In this document: one piece after another, positions 49,059 through 60,363 of the stretch
Numbering within the stretch: the stretch's first letter is position 1
Layout of the letters: the number at the start of each line of letters is the position of its first letter
Assembly: GCA_012934845.2 (NCBI GenBank)
Contig: WNNJ02002652.1
Location: 124,001 to 188,000, forward strand
Length of the DNA: 64,000 nucleotides
Direction of reading: 5' to 3'
DNA from: Pomphorhynchus laevis
Lineage: Eukaryota > Acanthocephala > Palaeacanthocephala > Echinorhynchida > Pomphorhynchidae
Position numbers and translations under genes: made by a program
Notes under the pieces: generated by a model
What the model saw: the letters and a program-made list of their open reading frames with translations, nothing else
Databases searched by the model: none
What the model was told of the DNA's origin: nothing

Positions 49059-50250
49059 ATAAGAACGCCACTAAGAACGGCACTAGAAACGCCACTAGGA
49101 ACGCCGCTAGGAACGCCACTGCCATAAAGTTGAACGGAATTACAAAAAAATTTTATTAAACAACCAAACAAGAAATCAGTTATATAGTCACATTACAACA
49201 GGTCGTCATTCAATAACATAATGGTCACTAAATTGAACAATGCTTCCACGTATACACTACCACTTAAAAGGACCGCTATTGTGGTATGTTGTTATTGGCT
49301 ATTGTTCAAGCATTGACCGCTTTGTTGCATCTGCTACAGCCACTAGGAACGCCACTAGGAATGTTACTAGGAACGTAACTAAAAGCAACACTTAGAAAAC
49401 CACAAGGAACGCCACTAGAAACGCCACTAGAAACGCCACTAGGAACGCCACAAAGAACGCCACTAGGAACACCACAAGAAACGCCACTAGGAACGCCACT
49501 AGGAACGCCACTAGGAACGCCACTAGGAACGCCACTAGGAACGCCACTAGGAACGCCACTAGGAACGCCACTAGGAACGCCACTAGAAACGCCACTAGGA
49601 ACGTTACTAGGAACGCCACACGGAAAGACACTAATAACGACACTATAAACGCCACTAGGAACCCAAAAAAGTACGCCAATAAGAATACCAATTGGAACGA
49701 AAATAGAAACGCTAATAAGAATGATAATAGGAACGCCAATTGGAACGCCAATTGGAACGCAAATAGGAACAGCAATAGAAACGGCAATAAGAACGATACT
49801 AGAAACCAGAAAGAACGAAAGTAGGAACGCAAGTAAGAACGCTCATATGAGGGGCAATAAGAACGCATTTAGGAACGCTAATAGGAACTCAAAAAGAAAC
49901 GCACATATAAATGCAATTAGGAACGCCAATATAAACTCTAATGGGAACCCAAATAAGACCGCTTAGAGGAATACAATAGGAAAGGCAGTAGAAACTAAAA
50001 TAGGAACGACAATATAATCGAAAATAAGAACGCCACTAGGAATCATTACTAGAAAGGCCAATAAGAACGCTTATAAGAACGTCAAAAAGAACGCCAATAG
50101 TAACGCCAATAGAATGCCAATATGATGGCCAATAAGAATGATAATAAGGATGCCAATTGGAACGCCAATAGGAACGCAAATTGGAACAGCAATAGAAATG
50201 GCAATAAGAACGATACTAGAAACCGAGAAAGAACGAAAATAGGAAGAAAA
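49050..50250. repeat. 12-bp minisatellite (GGAACGCCACTA)n
   Basis: Tandem 12-base units run from 49,060 to 49,125 and from about 49,340 to 50,250, purest at 49,480-49,600 and progressively diverged toward 50,250 (AATAGGAACGCC and similar). Because 12 is a multiple of 3, the minus strand gives a 158-residue frame (49,392-49,868) made of AFLV repeats. I regard that as a by-product of the repeat. A fossil LTR copy interrupts the array at 49,126-49,340. Confidence 0.9.
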
Positions 50251-51640
50251 TAAGAACGAAAATTGCTCTATAAATTGCTTGAATTTATGCCGCTCACCCT
50301 CGTCGCAAGTTGCAATAACGTTGAACGGAATCACAACAATTTAAAAAGATACAAGTTCCTTTTTTCCATCTTAAAGCCAGTCAAGAAACCAGTTATATAG
50401 TCACATTACAACACGCTGTCATTCAATAACATAATGGTCACTAAATTGAACAATGCTTCTACGTATACACTACCACTTAAAAGAACCGTTTTTGTGGTAT
50501 GTTGTTATTGGCTATTGTTCTAGCATTGACCGCTTTGTTGCATCTGCTACATCCCTTCTTCCCCACATATCAACGAGGGTGTCAAATCGCACAGGTCTCT
50601 TCCGCTGCTTAGTACTTTTTCTTAACGCCGTTATCTCCGCATGATCGACTCGTTGATTCATTGTGGTGTTTGTTTCACCAGTTCTCGCAGGTTCTTCGTC
50701 GTTGATGCTTAGTGGAGGAGTAACTTGGGACCATGTTTCCATATCGTCGTCTATCGTTCCACCTTCCAAATATGTTCTTGAACACTCTTGATGACGGTCT
50801 TCGGTACCCGAATTCATCGCTTTGACTCTGACAAACTTATTTCGAATTTCATTAGCATGGCGTCGTCTAGGTCCAGCTGGAATGTCTACCGTATACGATT
50901 CGCTTCCGTTCTTCGACATTATGAATCCCAGTTGTCACCTTTTCTCTGTGTCTATTAACCAAACTGACTGCGATACCAAAAACGACCGAGGTTGAGCCCT
51001 TGTATCATGTTGCTTCTGTACTTCCCTTCTTGATTGTACTATCGTTTGAAGGTTTGGCCGTAACCGATCCCATATTGTTGATAACCTTCTTATAAACATC
51101 AAAACTGCAGGGGATAATCCAGTACTACTCTGCTTCGTATTTCGGTAAGTCATTAGGAACTGTGCCAATGTCAACTCTAGATTTCCTTCTGAAATGTCGA
51201 CTCTGCGTTTAAATGTCTGCACCAATCGTTCTACAAACCAATTGGTTTGGGGATGGTACGGAGATGTCATGATATAATGTATGCCATTGTCTGTACAAAA
51301 CATTCGGAATTTTCGCGAAGTGAATGGTTGTCCATAATCGGATACAATTTGTTTTGGTATTCCCATTCGTGATAGCATACTTCATAGCATCTTAATTGTC
51401 TCGCTTGCCGATGTATTTATTATCTCTTCAATTTCTGGCCAATGACTATAAGCGTCGAACACTAATATGAACAAGCGACCCGCTACCGGACGGGCAAAGT
51501 CTACATGCAAGCGCTCCTGTGGTTGCATCGGTACATCCCACTGATGTGAAGGCACTTCAGGTGAAGCGTTTCTTCTGCTCTGGCACAACTGACAGGTTCC
51601 TACTGTATGCCCGATGTCAGTCTCAATCGATAGCCACCTA
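49126..51640 (-). mobile_element. Ty3/gypsy LTR retrotransposon fossil
   Basis: Minus strand. The parts seen are an integrase remnant (51.59-50.94 kb) with a proline- and arginine-rich C-terminal extension (to 50.51 kb), and an LTR-like sequence at about 50,305-50,551. A second LTR-like copy lies at 49,126-49,340, embedded in the 12-bp minisatellite. Both LTR copies begin with TGTAGCAG in element orientation. Gag, protease and reverse transcriptase are not present. The element is broken, with a small number of breaks in what remains. The two LTR copies have diverged clearly, so it is old. Family assignment rests on the integrase style. Confidence 0.7.
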
Positions 51641-51655
51641 GGATTATTATCAAAA

Positions 51656-52260
51656 CAAGAGTTATACCAATTAGCGTAAATTTTTGTTAGTCATTTTTAG
51701 CCAGACGCGGAAAAAAGACGAAGCAAAGTTGATGCCGTTCCGTCATCACTACGACTCATCAGTAATGCGTTGATGAATCTTCAGTGATTTGTTGATTGAC
51801 GTCTGCTAGTACTCCACTGCATCCAGCAGTGGTAGAGTACTGTCACTGTTGAGTCATAGCCATGACGAAAGGGCATCTAGCAATGCTTTTCGTCGTTCTT
51901 CCGAGTCTTGCTGAAATTACTATCATAAATTCACCCAAATTAGTATCACTTTCGTTTTAAGATATTTATAAAAGAAATTTGCCGATATAAAGTTATCGTG
52001 GGCTAAGATTTGCAAGTGCTTTCGCTTATGACTTTTTTGTGAAGCGGTAGTGATGGTCTAGCACTCGATGACGATGTAGCTAGAAGTGTTCTCGTACATT
52101 GTTCAAATTTTCGTTGATTGTCGTCTGCTAGACCTCCTTTGCATCCAACAATAAGATGAAAGTGGAACTGATGAATCACAGTGATGACGAAATAGCATCT
52201 TGCAGTGTTCTCCGTCGTTACTCTGTGTCTAACTAAAAATGAATAACAATGATTTTTCTG
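51656..52260. repeat. 600-bp repeat carrying a 220-bp MITE, copy 1
   Basis: A non-coding segment repeated at 52,619-53,230. Within it, about 51,698-51,915 has inverted ends (AGCCAGACGCGGAAAAAAGA against the reverse of TTCGTCGTTCTTCCGAGTCT), a MITE-like structure. It contains CTGCATCCAGCAGTGG, shared with the foldback at 32.2 kb. A second, looser inverted end lies at about 52,200-52,235 (CCGTCGTTACTCTGTGTCT). Confidence 0.7.
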
Positions 52261-52618
52261 TTTTCGAATATATCCATTGAAAATATAAACGTTGTTTTGT
52301 AGAAACTTAAATTATAGAACCTTTAGACTTGTAGATTCATTTGATATTTGATTATCTGCATTAAAAAATCAATTTAACTGTAAATACTTGACCACGTCAT
52401 GTATTATAAACATAACTAAAAACTTGAATTTTGTAAATATTTTAAAAAATGAAAAGTTTTTTATGTTTTAATCTTCATTAAAAATCTTAACATTATGTCT
52501 TGGTTATGTTAAGCGAATGCTACATTACCTTAAAAAAATAAAGATGGAATAAAATGTTTGCTGTTTTATAAACTGAACATATCACGAATAACAAATATTG
52601 GTTTTTATCAAATCGAGA

Positions 52619-53230
52619 GTTATACCAATCGGCGAGAATTTTTGATAGTTTTATTTTGCAAGACGCAGAGGAATGACGAAACAACTGCTTGATGCCGTTT
52701 CGTGATCACTACGACTCATCACTGATTCGTTGATGAATCATTTATGATTTATTTATTCATTCAGTGATTTATTGTTTTCGTTTTCTTGTCTTCCACAGCA
52801 TACAGCAGTGGAAGGGTACTGTCAGATTAGTGTCATATTGATGACGAAGCGGCAACTTGCAGTGTTTTTTTGTCGTTATTCCTAGTCTGGCTAACAATTA
52901 CTATAATAAATTCATGCAAATTGTTATCACTCTCGTTGTAATAAATAAATAAGAGATATTTATAAAAGAAGTTTGCCGATATAAAACTATCTTGCGCTGC
53001 ATTTGCAAGTGATTTTCCTTTTGACATGTTTTTGTAAAGCGGCAGTGCTGATTTAGAACTCAATGATGGTTGTTACTAGAAGTGTTCTAGTACATCATTC
53101 AAATTATTCGTTGTTTGCTGTTTGCTAGTCCTTCCCTACATCCGGGCGTAGATAGAAACGAATGATAACTATTAGTGATGACGAAATATCATATAACAGT
53201 GTTTTTCTTCGTTCTTCCGATGATCATTTC
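52619..53230. repeat. 600-bp repeat carrying a 220-bp MITE, copy 2
   Basis: Direct-orientation copy of 51,656-52,260 with roughly 20-30% difference by eye. The MITE part is at about 52,658-52,893, with ends GCAAGACGCAGAGGAATGAC and the reverse of GTCGTTATTCCTAGTCTGGC. The 300-base DNA between the two copies (52,261-52,618) is AT-rich with no gene. Confidence 0.7.
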
Positions 53231-54990
53231 ATGATGAACGCATTTAGAATGGTCTGGTCACAATGTTCACATCCCCATCTGATGTAGCAGGCATCAATAT
53301 TAGTAAGCGTGTTTTTATTCCTAAGAAAAAATCCTGCTCATGTCCTAAAGACCTGCGACCCATTTCGATTCAAAATTCCCTTGTGTCGATTTACGAATAA
53401 GCGCTTGCGCGTAAAATCCGCGACCATTTAAGTAGGCGAAATTTGATCCCTCCAGGTTTTCATGGGTTCGTCATAGGTCGCTCGGTCCATTCGGCAGTAG
53501 GTGAGTTGGAGCAGTTTTGTCGGGAGAATAGCCATCGCCTAGTTGTGGCTATTTTCCTTGACTTTTCTGGTGCATTTGACCGCATCTCCATTCCTTTTGT
53601 GATCTCTTCTCTTAGGTCCCTCGGGTTGCCTGCGAGAATTGTGAACAGGGTGGAGATTCTGCTGTACACCAAGCGGTTTTATTATGAAGACGACCCTGAT
53701 GCGCGTCAGTTTTACCCTATTACAGGTGTGCCTCAAGGTTCACCTCTTTCTCCTATCTTATATCTTGCTGCCTCCATTAATCTATTCAAAATATTTAAGC
53801 GCGAACAACGTCTTGTGGTGTATGCTGATGACACCACAGCCCTGTTCTCTGGACACAGGTGTAAAGACGTAGTTTCTAACATCAGCCGCTTCTTTTTAAG
53901 ATTAAAAGACCAGTTACCCAAATCCAATCTTATTTTAAACTCCGCCAAATCGCAGGCGGTTGTCTTTCATGGCACCACTGCAACAAAGAAAAAACTTAAG
54001 AGATTAGCACTCTCAGCACTTTCCTCCATATTTGCCTCTGAACCACTCCCCACCTTCACATGTCGGGTAAAATACCTGGGGTTCACCGTTACGGTGAACT
54101 GGTCGGCGAAAGCTGACCTGGATAGACTTAAACGTATCCTGAGGAAAGCTAGGTGGGCTCTGAAACGGGCTCAGCATCTGTCATTGAAAGTGAAAACCCA
54201 GGTACGCCTTTGGGGTACCTGGGCTATCTCGGGACTAGTCTTTTTCTCAAGAGGACGTCCCCCAGAGCAAAGGCTAAGGTTTCTTAAGCTCCTCGTCTCT
54301 CGTTTACCCAGCATAGTTCGCGCCGATTGGATTCTTCGGGGGGTGAAAGACCCCGGGTGGTTCAGTCGGAAGGCGGCGTGTTGGATCGGTTGGGGGGCTC
54401 AGATCCCCCTGGATTTGATGCCTTGAACATTGAAGAAGACTAACACGTGCTGTCTTGTTATTTCTTTTGTTTATCTTGGAACTGATCTGACATTTATTTA
54501 TTCCTTCACCATGTATTATTTGTTATTAAGAAAATCTTTATTTATTTATTTACAATGTTCACAGATGTAACGTCCTTGAAGTAGCATTCAACTGTGAGTT
54601 GCTTCAACGTATTAATGTATTGTTGAATGCCTTTACCTTCGAGTTGATGGCGAGCGTACACGACATTGACTGGCTTGTCGTACATTGCCTTTTATATCTT
54701 TACAGCCTTGTTATGGGAATCGGCCGTTGGAATTGATTTAAAAATCTCCTGTGATATAAAGTTTCAAAGAATTGTGAGTTGTACATTAGACGGCGCGTTA
54801 ATACATTGCATAAATTCCTCGAATAGAGCGAAAACAGTGTCTCCAGCTGTAAGTAGCTTTAGGTTTATACGGTAAAACTGTAAGTTTGCTTAGTTGTAGG
54901 AACGGGCGAAATCAGTATCGGATGGTCGTAAATCTTGCTGAGACATTAAAATTGTCGAATTTAGACTAAAGTAGTTTTTAAGGACTTAAT
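53231..54990 (-). mobile_element. gag-like retroelement fossil split by a LINE
   Basis: The minus strand on the right side (54,552-about 54,990) and a short stretch on the left (53,231-53,271) resemble the gag region of LTR retroelements, with a Y-A-R-x-Q-L type segment and a short repeat-length C-F-K-D-V motif. A plus-strand LINE insertion (53,272-54,551) separates the two sides. Ty3/gypsy is likeliest but BEL is not excluded. It is broken, with several breaks, and is only a fragment. Age: older than the LINE inside it. Confidence 0.4.
53272..54551 (+). mobile_element. 5'-truncated LINE with 12-bp target-site duplication
   Basis: The 1,280-base insertion is flanked by identical ACAATGTTCACA at 53,260-53,271 and 54,552-54,563 and ends in a TTTATTTATTTATTTA tail. 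It encodes one reverse transcriptase frame from 53,443 to 54,426, extended upstream to about 53,272 in the same frame except for one TAA at 53,398. Boxes seen: RPISIQNSLVSIYE; LVVAIFLDFSGAFDRISIPF (A); GVPQGSPLSPILYLAASINL (B); VVYADDTTALFSG (C, intact YADD); then KYLGFTV and the thumb RLKRILRKARWALKRAQHLS. Endonuclease absent through 5' truncation. The clade is uncertain; the sequence is non-RTE-like and perhaps of the Jockey/I group. Confidence 0.85.
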
Positions 54991-55027
54991 CTAGAATACA
55001 ACATAAATGAGTATAAACACAAATAAT

Positions 55028-55515
55028 AATGTCAAGTTTCATTACACCCACTGCGAAAAAGCCGTCACGAGAAAAGCTGCGAAACATCTCTCTCCATCCG
55101 AAACATCGACGAAAAATTTCAAGTTGTCCATACCTGCCCAAAACTTTGATAGCGCTCCATCTCCCCTGTGTCTTCTCCTGTAACCACTTTCACCACAACA
55201 CACGGTTTCCGCTTCGGCTTCAACACTAGATCTATTCTCAATAAATCCGATCTTATCATCAACCTATTCACCAAGCAATCCTTCGATCTCTTCTGCCTCA
55301 CCGAAACCTGGCTTTCCGATTCTGGTGACTTCTCCATCCGCCGTTTGCTCTATGCTTGTTGCTCACCAGTTGAATCCGCTTGACTCCTCAGCAAATCCCC
55401 TTCTAAATTCTCTAATCATGGCGGTATTGTCGCATTCACCCGTCACCCCGCGTCTATTCGCGGGACGCGATGCCCCTTATAGTGGCATCCATCATTGGTC
55501 TTTCGGGGGAATGTG
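55028..55515 (+). pseudogene. L2-like LINE fragment, ORF1 end and endonuclease start
   Basis: The plus strand gives SREKLRNISLHPKHRRK, related to the ORF1 end of the 29.4-kb copy. TTTHGFRFGFNTRSILNKSD, LIINLFTKQSFDLFCLTETW, LSDSGDFSIRRLLYACCSPV and, in other frames, a GGIV-FTRHPAS-like stretch then form the start of the endonuclease. It ends near 55,515. It is the closest relative of the LINE at 27.4-29.8 kb, in the opposite orientation, with about three frame changes. Confidence 0.75.
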
Positions 55516-57081
55516 AATAAGCGCTCGTGAGGTGTTTGATTTGTAGCAGTGAAAAGTAGGGATCGTGTGTGGTTTAAGACATTTAATAATACTTCTTAAT
55601 TTTGCGTTCGAATTAGAATTAATTTCTGATTTGCTGCTTAAATAAGAAAATATTTTGAAGTTATAATCAACAATATAAGCAAAGATATAACCAAGAATAC
55701 TGGCTATTTTTCGTTATAAAATATAAATACAATTTGATGAAACTCATAAAGAGCGAAACATCATTTTAAACACTTTTGTTCTACTGCTGGTGGAAAAGAT
55801 ACTAATTATATTACGACTTGGAATTCGATATAAATAGATGGTAACCGTCGATGTAATATTTTTTATATAATTAACGACCATATTGTTGTTTATTTAATAA
55901 ACAAGAATATGATAATTTATATTTTCATATTTTAAAATGTTTGATAAACCGCGCCAATGCATGTAACAAGTTATTCAATAGATAAATAGTTTAGAAAAAT
56001 TGCTTAGTTACCAGGAAATTGTTTATTAGAAACTTTAATTTTTAATTAAACTAAAATCGTTATAGTTTGTTTTTTTTTCAAATTCTTCCAGACTGATTAA
56101 AACTTGTCAGTAATTGTAAATTGATTGGTCAGATAATCATTTAAAATACGTCGAATACAATTTACTAAATACCATTACTTGGTAAAACTTCAATAGAATT
56201 ATAAGATACCGAATATCTTTTGCTGATTTACGTTGGTGTATAATAGTTTAAGAGTTTTTTGTAAACTGTTTGACATGCCGAACTCAAAATAATTTAGTAT
56301 TTATATCAGGGTTTTATACTCAGAGAAAATTGTTAAATTGTTACTGTGCAAAAGCAGAATCAGTATTATTTGAATTAGAATATGTACATCCATAATCCGG
56401 ACTTTTATTTTTACAATTTCATTATAAATGATAAAATTTATCTTTAATCATTTATTTTTATATGGTTAAAAAATCGAAGAAAATATATTTTACTGAAAAA
56501 ATCTAAGATATAAAGATATAAAGTAAGTGTCAAAACATACAATGTCCAATGATGATTTGCCTATTTGGCACAGAGGGTACATATCGTACATTATATAAGT
56601 TTAACATACACGCGAATCTTAAAATATTTATCGTTCTTGTGTATATGCTACTATATGCGTGCACAATATTAAACACCGTTTATATATTTTTGTTACATCA
56701 CTCAAATATAATTGTTTTATTAGTTGAGTTTTAAACATATGTTTCAAATTACAAAATCGCAAAGACAATTCTAATTATACAAAGAGAATTATAATAAAAG
56801 CAGGATAACTAAGACCTTAAGTAACAAATACAATATTACTCATTAAGCAATAATGCTTTTAACTGAGCGTCACGCTATAAATGATTTAATTTTTAACAAA
56901 CTAGCATTTTATACATAATTAAAGAACAAGCTACAAATAAGGGGTTAACTTTATGTATACCTTAAAGTTTTATAGCAACAAGCAAATTAAAGAGAAATCA
57001 TTATAGCTGGATAACCGTATGCTGAAATAGACTATAAATATATGATTTAATAATTATATGCAAACGAGCTTTTATTTTTAC
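55516..57081. other. AT-rich spacer with paralogous empty site
   Basis: No gene. The segment 56,398-56,555 (CTTTTATTTTTACAATTTCA ... GATAAAATTTATCTTTAATC, then TATTTTACTGAAAAAAT) is a paralogue of the sequence into which the family A LINE at 57,099 inserted; the matching halves lie at 57,068-57,098 and 60,364-60,495. Confidence 0.6.
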
Positions 57082-57098
57082 AATTACCATATAAATAA

Positions 57099-60000
57099 AA
57101 AAAAATTTGGTTTCTAATAAACATACATTTGAGATATAATAACATACAATATAATAACATACAAATAACATACAACAACGAAATTCACAATTCATCATTA
57201 CAAGTACAAGCTAGCGAGAACTAACTTAAACATTCCATGACGAAGGGTAAGCCGAGTAATATTGCCACGTGCTCTACATGCAACGGTGATGCTGCAAGAT
57301 GCAAAGGATGTCGGTGTGCGAAAAATAAAACAGCATGTATCAACTGCAGAGCAGCTTGTTGCCAAAATACGTGTCCAAATATGATATCTAAGAACTAAGA
57401 TAGTGTGCCTCTTGACAATTTAAATTGTCATCTTTCAACAGTCGATACATCTAATGAACCAGTCGTGGTTGGACAGCGTCGGGAGAATTTAAATTACAAT
57501 AATTTGATCGAGGACATGTATATGACAGTGATAAGCTGGGTTCCAAATCATATGAAACTTCCAAAATGCAGTACCAGTGGTCAGTTTATCAATCTCCTGA
57601 CAGAAAAATTTAACGCAGTCGCGATCCCTAGCTTACATGAACAACGGGCATTGAAAGAAGTTGTGGTAATGAGTCAATTGATGTTACAATCAATACCATC
57701 GAGAGGAATTGGTACAATAAGAAAGGCTCTACTACGAAGAATGGATGATTGGAATTTGGGAAAGTATAAAGAACTTTTTGACGAGACAAGCATCTTACAA
57801 CGTCGAATGTTTAGTGATGGATTTGCAAAGAATTTTCAAAGAATAAGTAAGCAGAAAAAATTTTCTTGTTTTATGCGAGCAGGCAAAACGAGTGCAGCGA
57901 TAAAAATCCTTGAAGACACTGAAGATGGCAATACGGTTTATAGTTTTGACGATATGTGTGATGGTAAGCTTGTATCTGATATTTTGACTGAATTACATCC
58001 GCCTGCGCAGCCACTTTCTCAAGATGCAGTGTTATCGCTTCCTATAACTAATTGTAAATCCCATCACTTTTCAATATATAGTGGAATCGATGGACGTGCA
58101 ATGATCAGGGAATCATTGAGGACTCATGGAGGGGCGGTCCTTCTGGGATAACGGCGATTGCGCTCAGACGAATGTTAACGGCTTTTGGATCACACTCGAT
58201 AAAGTTAGCTGATGCCATTGCGGGTTTAGCAGTGCGCATTACATCAGAATCAATTCCGGCTGAGTCTTTACAGGCATACGTTAACAGCAGAATTGTTGCG
58301 TTAAAAAAGGGCCCTGGTGTCCGACCTATTGGAGTAGGTGAGGTATTTCGTCGTGTAATTGGTAAAGCTATTCTGAATGTGGCTAAAAGAGATTTAAGGG
58401 CAGTAGCAGGTAATCTGCAAATGTGTGCGGGACAGCCAGGTGGGCTAGGGTATGTGATACATACATTAACCGATCATTTCCACTCGGACGAGCAATATGG
58501 AATACTGTCAGTGAACGCGAAGAATGCGTTTAATCTAATGAATAGATGCCTAATGCTTAAAAATGTCGAAAAAGTATGCCCTGCCTTCACATGTATTCTG
58601 AGAAATATATATAAGCTAAATGCTTTATATGTTGGCCAAGGAGGTAATTTAGCATCGTCAGAGGGTGTCACTCAAGGGGACCCTCTTGCGATGCCAGCGT
58701 TTGCAATCTCGTCGATGCCCTTGATATATAAAATCAGAGAATCGATTCCATCAATAAAACAATGCTGGTATGCAGATGATTCGACTTTCGTTGGTGGGCT
58801 TGACGATCTATCACGTGTATGGCGTCTTCTTTGCTCAATAGGTGAGCAGTATGGATACCATGTCAATCCAAACAAATCGAGGTTGCTTATACATCCAAGA
58901 AACATGATCCGCGCTCAACACATCTTTGGAGCTGATGGTTTAATCATTAATGAAGATGGATTAAAGGTACTTGGTGCACCTATTGGCACGCCAAAGTTTG
59001 TAAGGGAGTATTGCTGCGGGCAGTTTTTATCGATGTCAAATCTGGTCAAGGATGTTGCTAATGCCGCTGATGCCGATGCTCATTCCGCATTTGTGTCATA
59101 CTCTCTTGCAGTTCAGTCAAAGTGGACTCACCTTTTCCGAGCCGTTGATTGTGACATAGAATGGTTGAATGATCTAAAGAATGTTATTGACACAAAATTT
59201 ATGAATTCCATGTTTGGCGATGACATTGATCTTGATTTGAGGGGAGTATGTTCTTTGTCAACCAGTTTGGGGGGACTAGGAATACGAAATATTGAGAGTG
59301 AATTAACCAGCCAGTACAACGCTGCACGATTGTTATCGTCCATATATGAAGAACCTGATTTAGATATTGGTTTCTTAGTAATACACTTATTGTCTGCAAT
59401 TCAAAACGAACATAAAGAAGAAAATCGAAATTATGCTGAAAAACTCAAGCCAGAGATCATTCCTATATTGCGAAAATCAGTGGAATATGCATCCCTGAAG
59501 GGTGCCTCTAATTGGCTAACAAGAGATGCGTTGGTTTCTACGGATTGTCAGTTGTCAACGCAAGAGTTTCGAGATGCGTTGTCTGTTCGATATGGTTTAA
59601 CTCTTAAAGATTTGCCGGATAAGTGTCAATGTGGTCAGAGATTAACAACGTCGCATCCTCTCTCGTGCAAAAGGGGCGCATTCAACTTCATCCGTCAAAA
59701 TCAACTTCGAGACTTTTTGGTTAAGAAGTTGAACACAGTCTGCTGGAATGTGTTTGCAGAACCATCTCTGACTCCAGTTCCTGAAAACATCAGTTTCAAT
59801 ATTAGTACAACAACCAGACAAGATGATGCTCGAGCTGATATAGTAGGTAATGGACTGTTCGGTGGGAATATGGAGCGTACATTTTTTGATGTAGTCGTTT
59901 TCAACAATCATGCTCCGTCCTATTGCGAAAAGTCAACAGATGCCACTTTCACTTTCCACGAAAATAGAAAATGTGCCAAGTACGAAGAAAGGATACATAC

Positions 60001-60363
60001 AACAGAGCACAGCTCATTTTGTCCCCTTATTTGGGCGACTACGGGCGGAGCTGGCAAGAGTACACAAGCATGTATTAAATCATTGGCTCTAAAAATCGCT
60101 GAAGAACAAAAAAGCGAATACGCCGTCACGATATCATCAATCAGGACATATATTAGTATGTGTCTTGCGAAAATTTGCTCTGCGACGCTTAGATGTCCAC
60201 GTATCAGTTTCAGCGGACTTCGTATCTTCGAGCAGGACGTGTTTTATCAGAGTAATATGTTTATGATATGGTATTTATACCACTATTTTAAATGTATGGA
60301 GGCCCATTTGTGGGAACCTTAATTGTACAGTTAAAATTTTAATAAATTGTTATAATTAAAAAA
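57099..60363 (+). mobile_element. complete family A LINE with 17-bp target-site duplication
   Basis: AATTACCATATAAATAA occurs at 57,082-57,098 and again at 60,364-60,380, bounding a 3,265-base element. The paralogue at 56,398 shows the uninterrupted site. Layout: 138-base 5' leader; coding region 57,237-60,322; 41-base 3' leader-less tail ending in GTTATAATTAAAA. The terminal motif GGCCCATTTGTGGGAACC at 60,301-60,318 overlaps the stop region. No internal promoter is recognisable. Only two lesions are visible (one in-frame stop and one frameshift), so this is the youngest large element in the window and serves as reference for the other seven family A copies. Confidence 0.9.
57237..60322 (+). 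pseudogene. family A LINE polyprotein: Cys cassette, RT, restriction-like endonuclease
   Basis: The protein would copy element RNA into a nicked chromosomal site. From ATG 57,237: MTKGKPSNIATCSTCNG, CKGCRCAKNKTAC, INCRAACC. A TAA at 57,396 lies in frame with the next part, 57,405-58,151 (SWVPNHMKLPKC, QSIPSRGIGTIRKALLRRMD). A one-base loss near 58,136 splits GPSGITAIALRRML, and the frame resumes through 58,172-60,322. In the 716-residue part: GVRPIGVGEVFRR about 49-61, NAFNLMNR about 116, EGVTQGDPLAMP about 163-174, YADD about 200-203, LGGLGIRN about 366, zinc knuckle CQCG...TTSHPLSC about 484-500, nuclease DDARADI about 550-556 and FFDVVVFN about 571-578, tail ENRKCAKYEERI and TTGGAGKS. All catalytic residues look intact. 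Confidence 0.9.

Noticed and set aside
49392-49868. Membrane protein of AFLV repeats
   Set aside because: The frame exists only because the 12-bp minisatellite unit is a multiple of three; it has no non-repeat domain and contains a fossil LTR nearby.
56549-56734. 61-residue hydrophobic ORF
   Set aside because: AT-rich, no start context, no recognised domain and no conservation with the related sequence at 60.5 kb, where it is not open.
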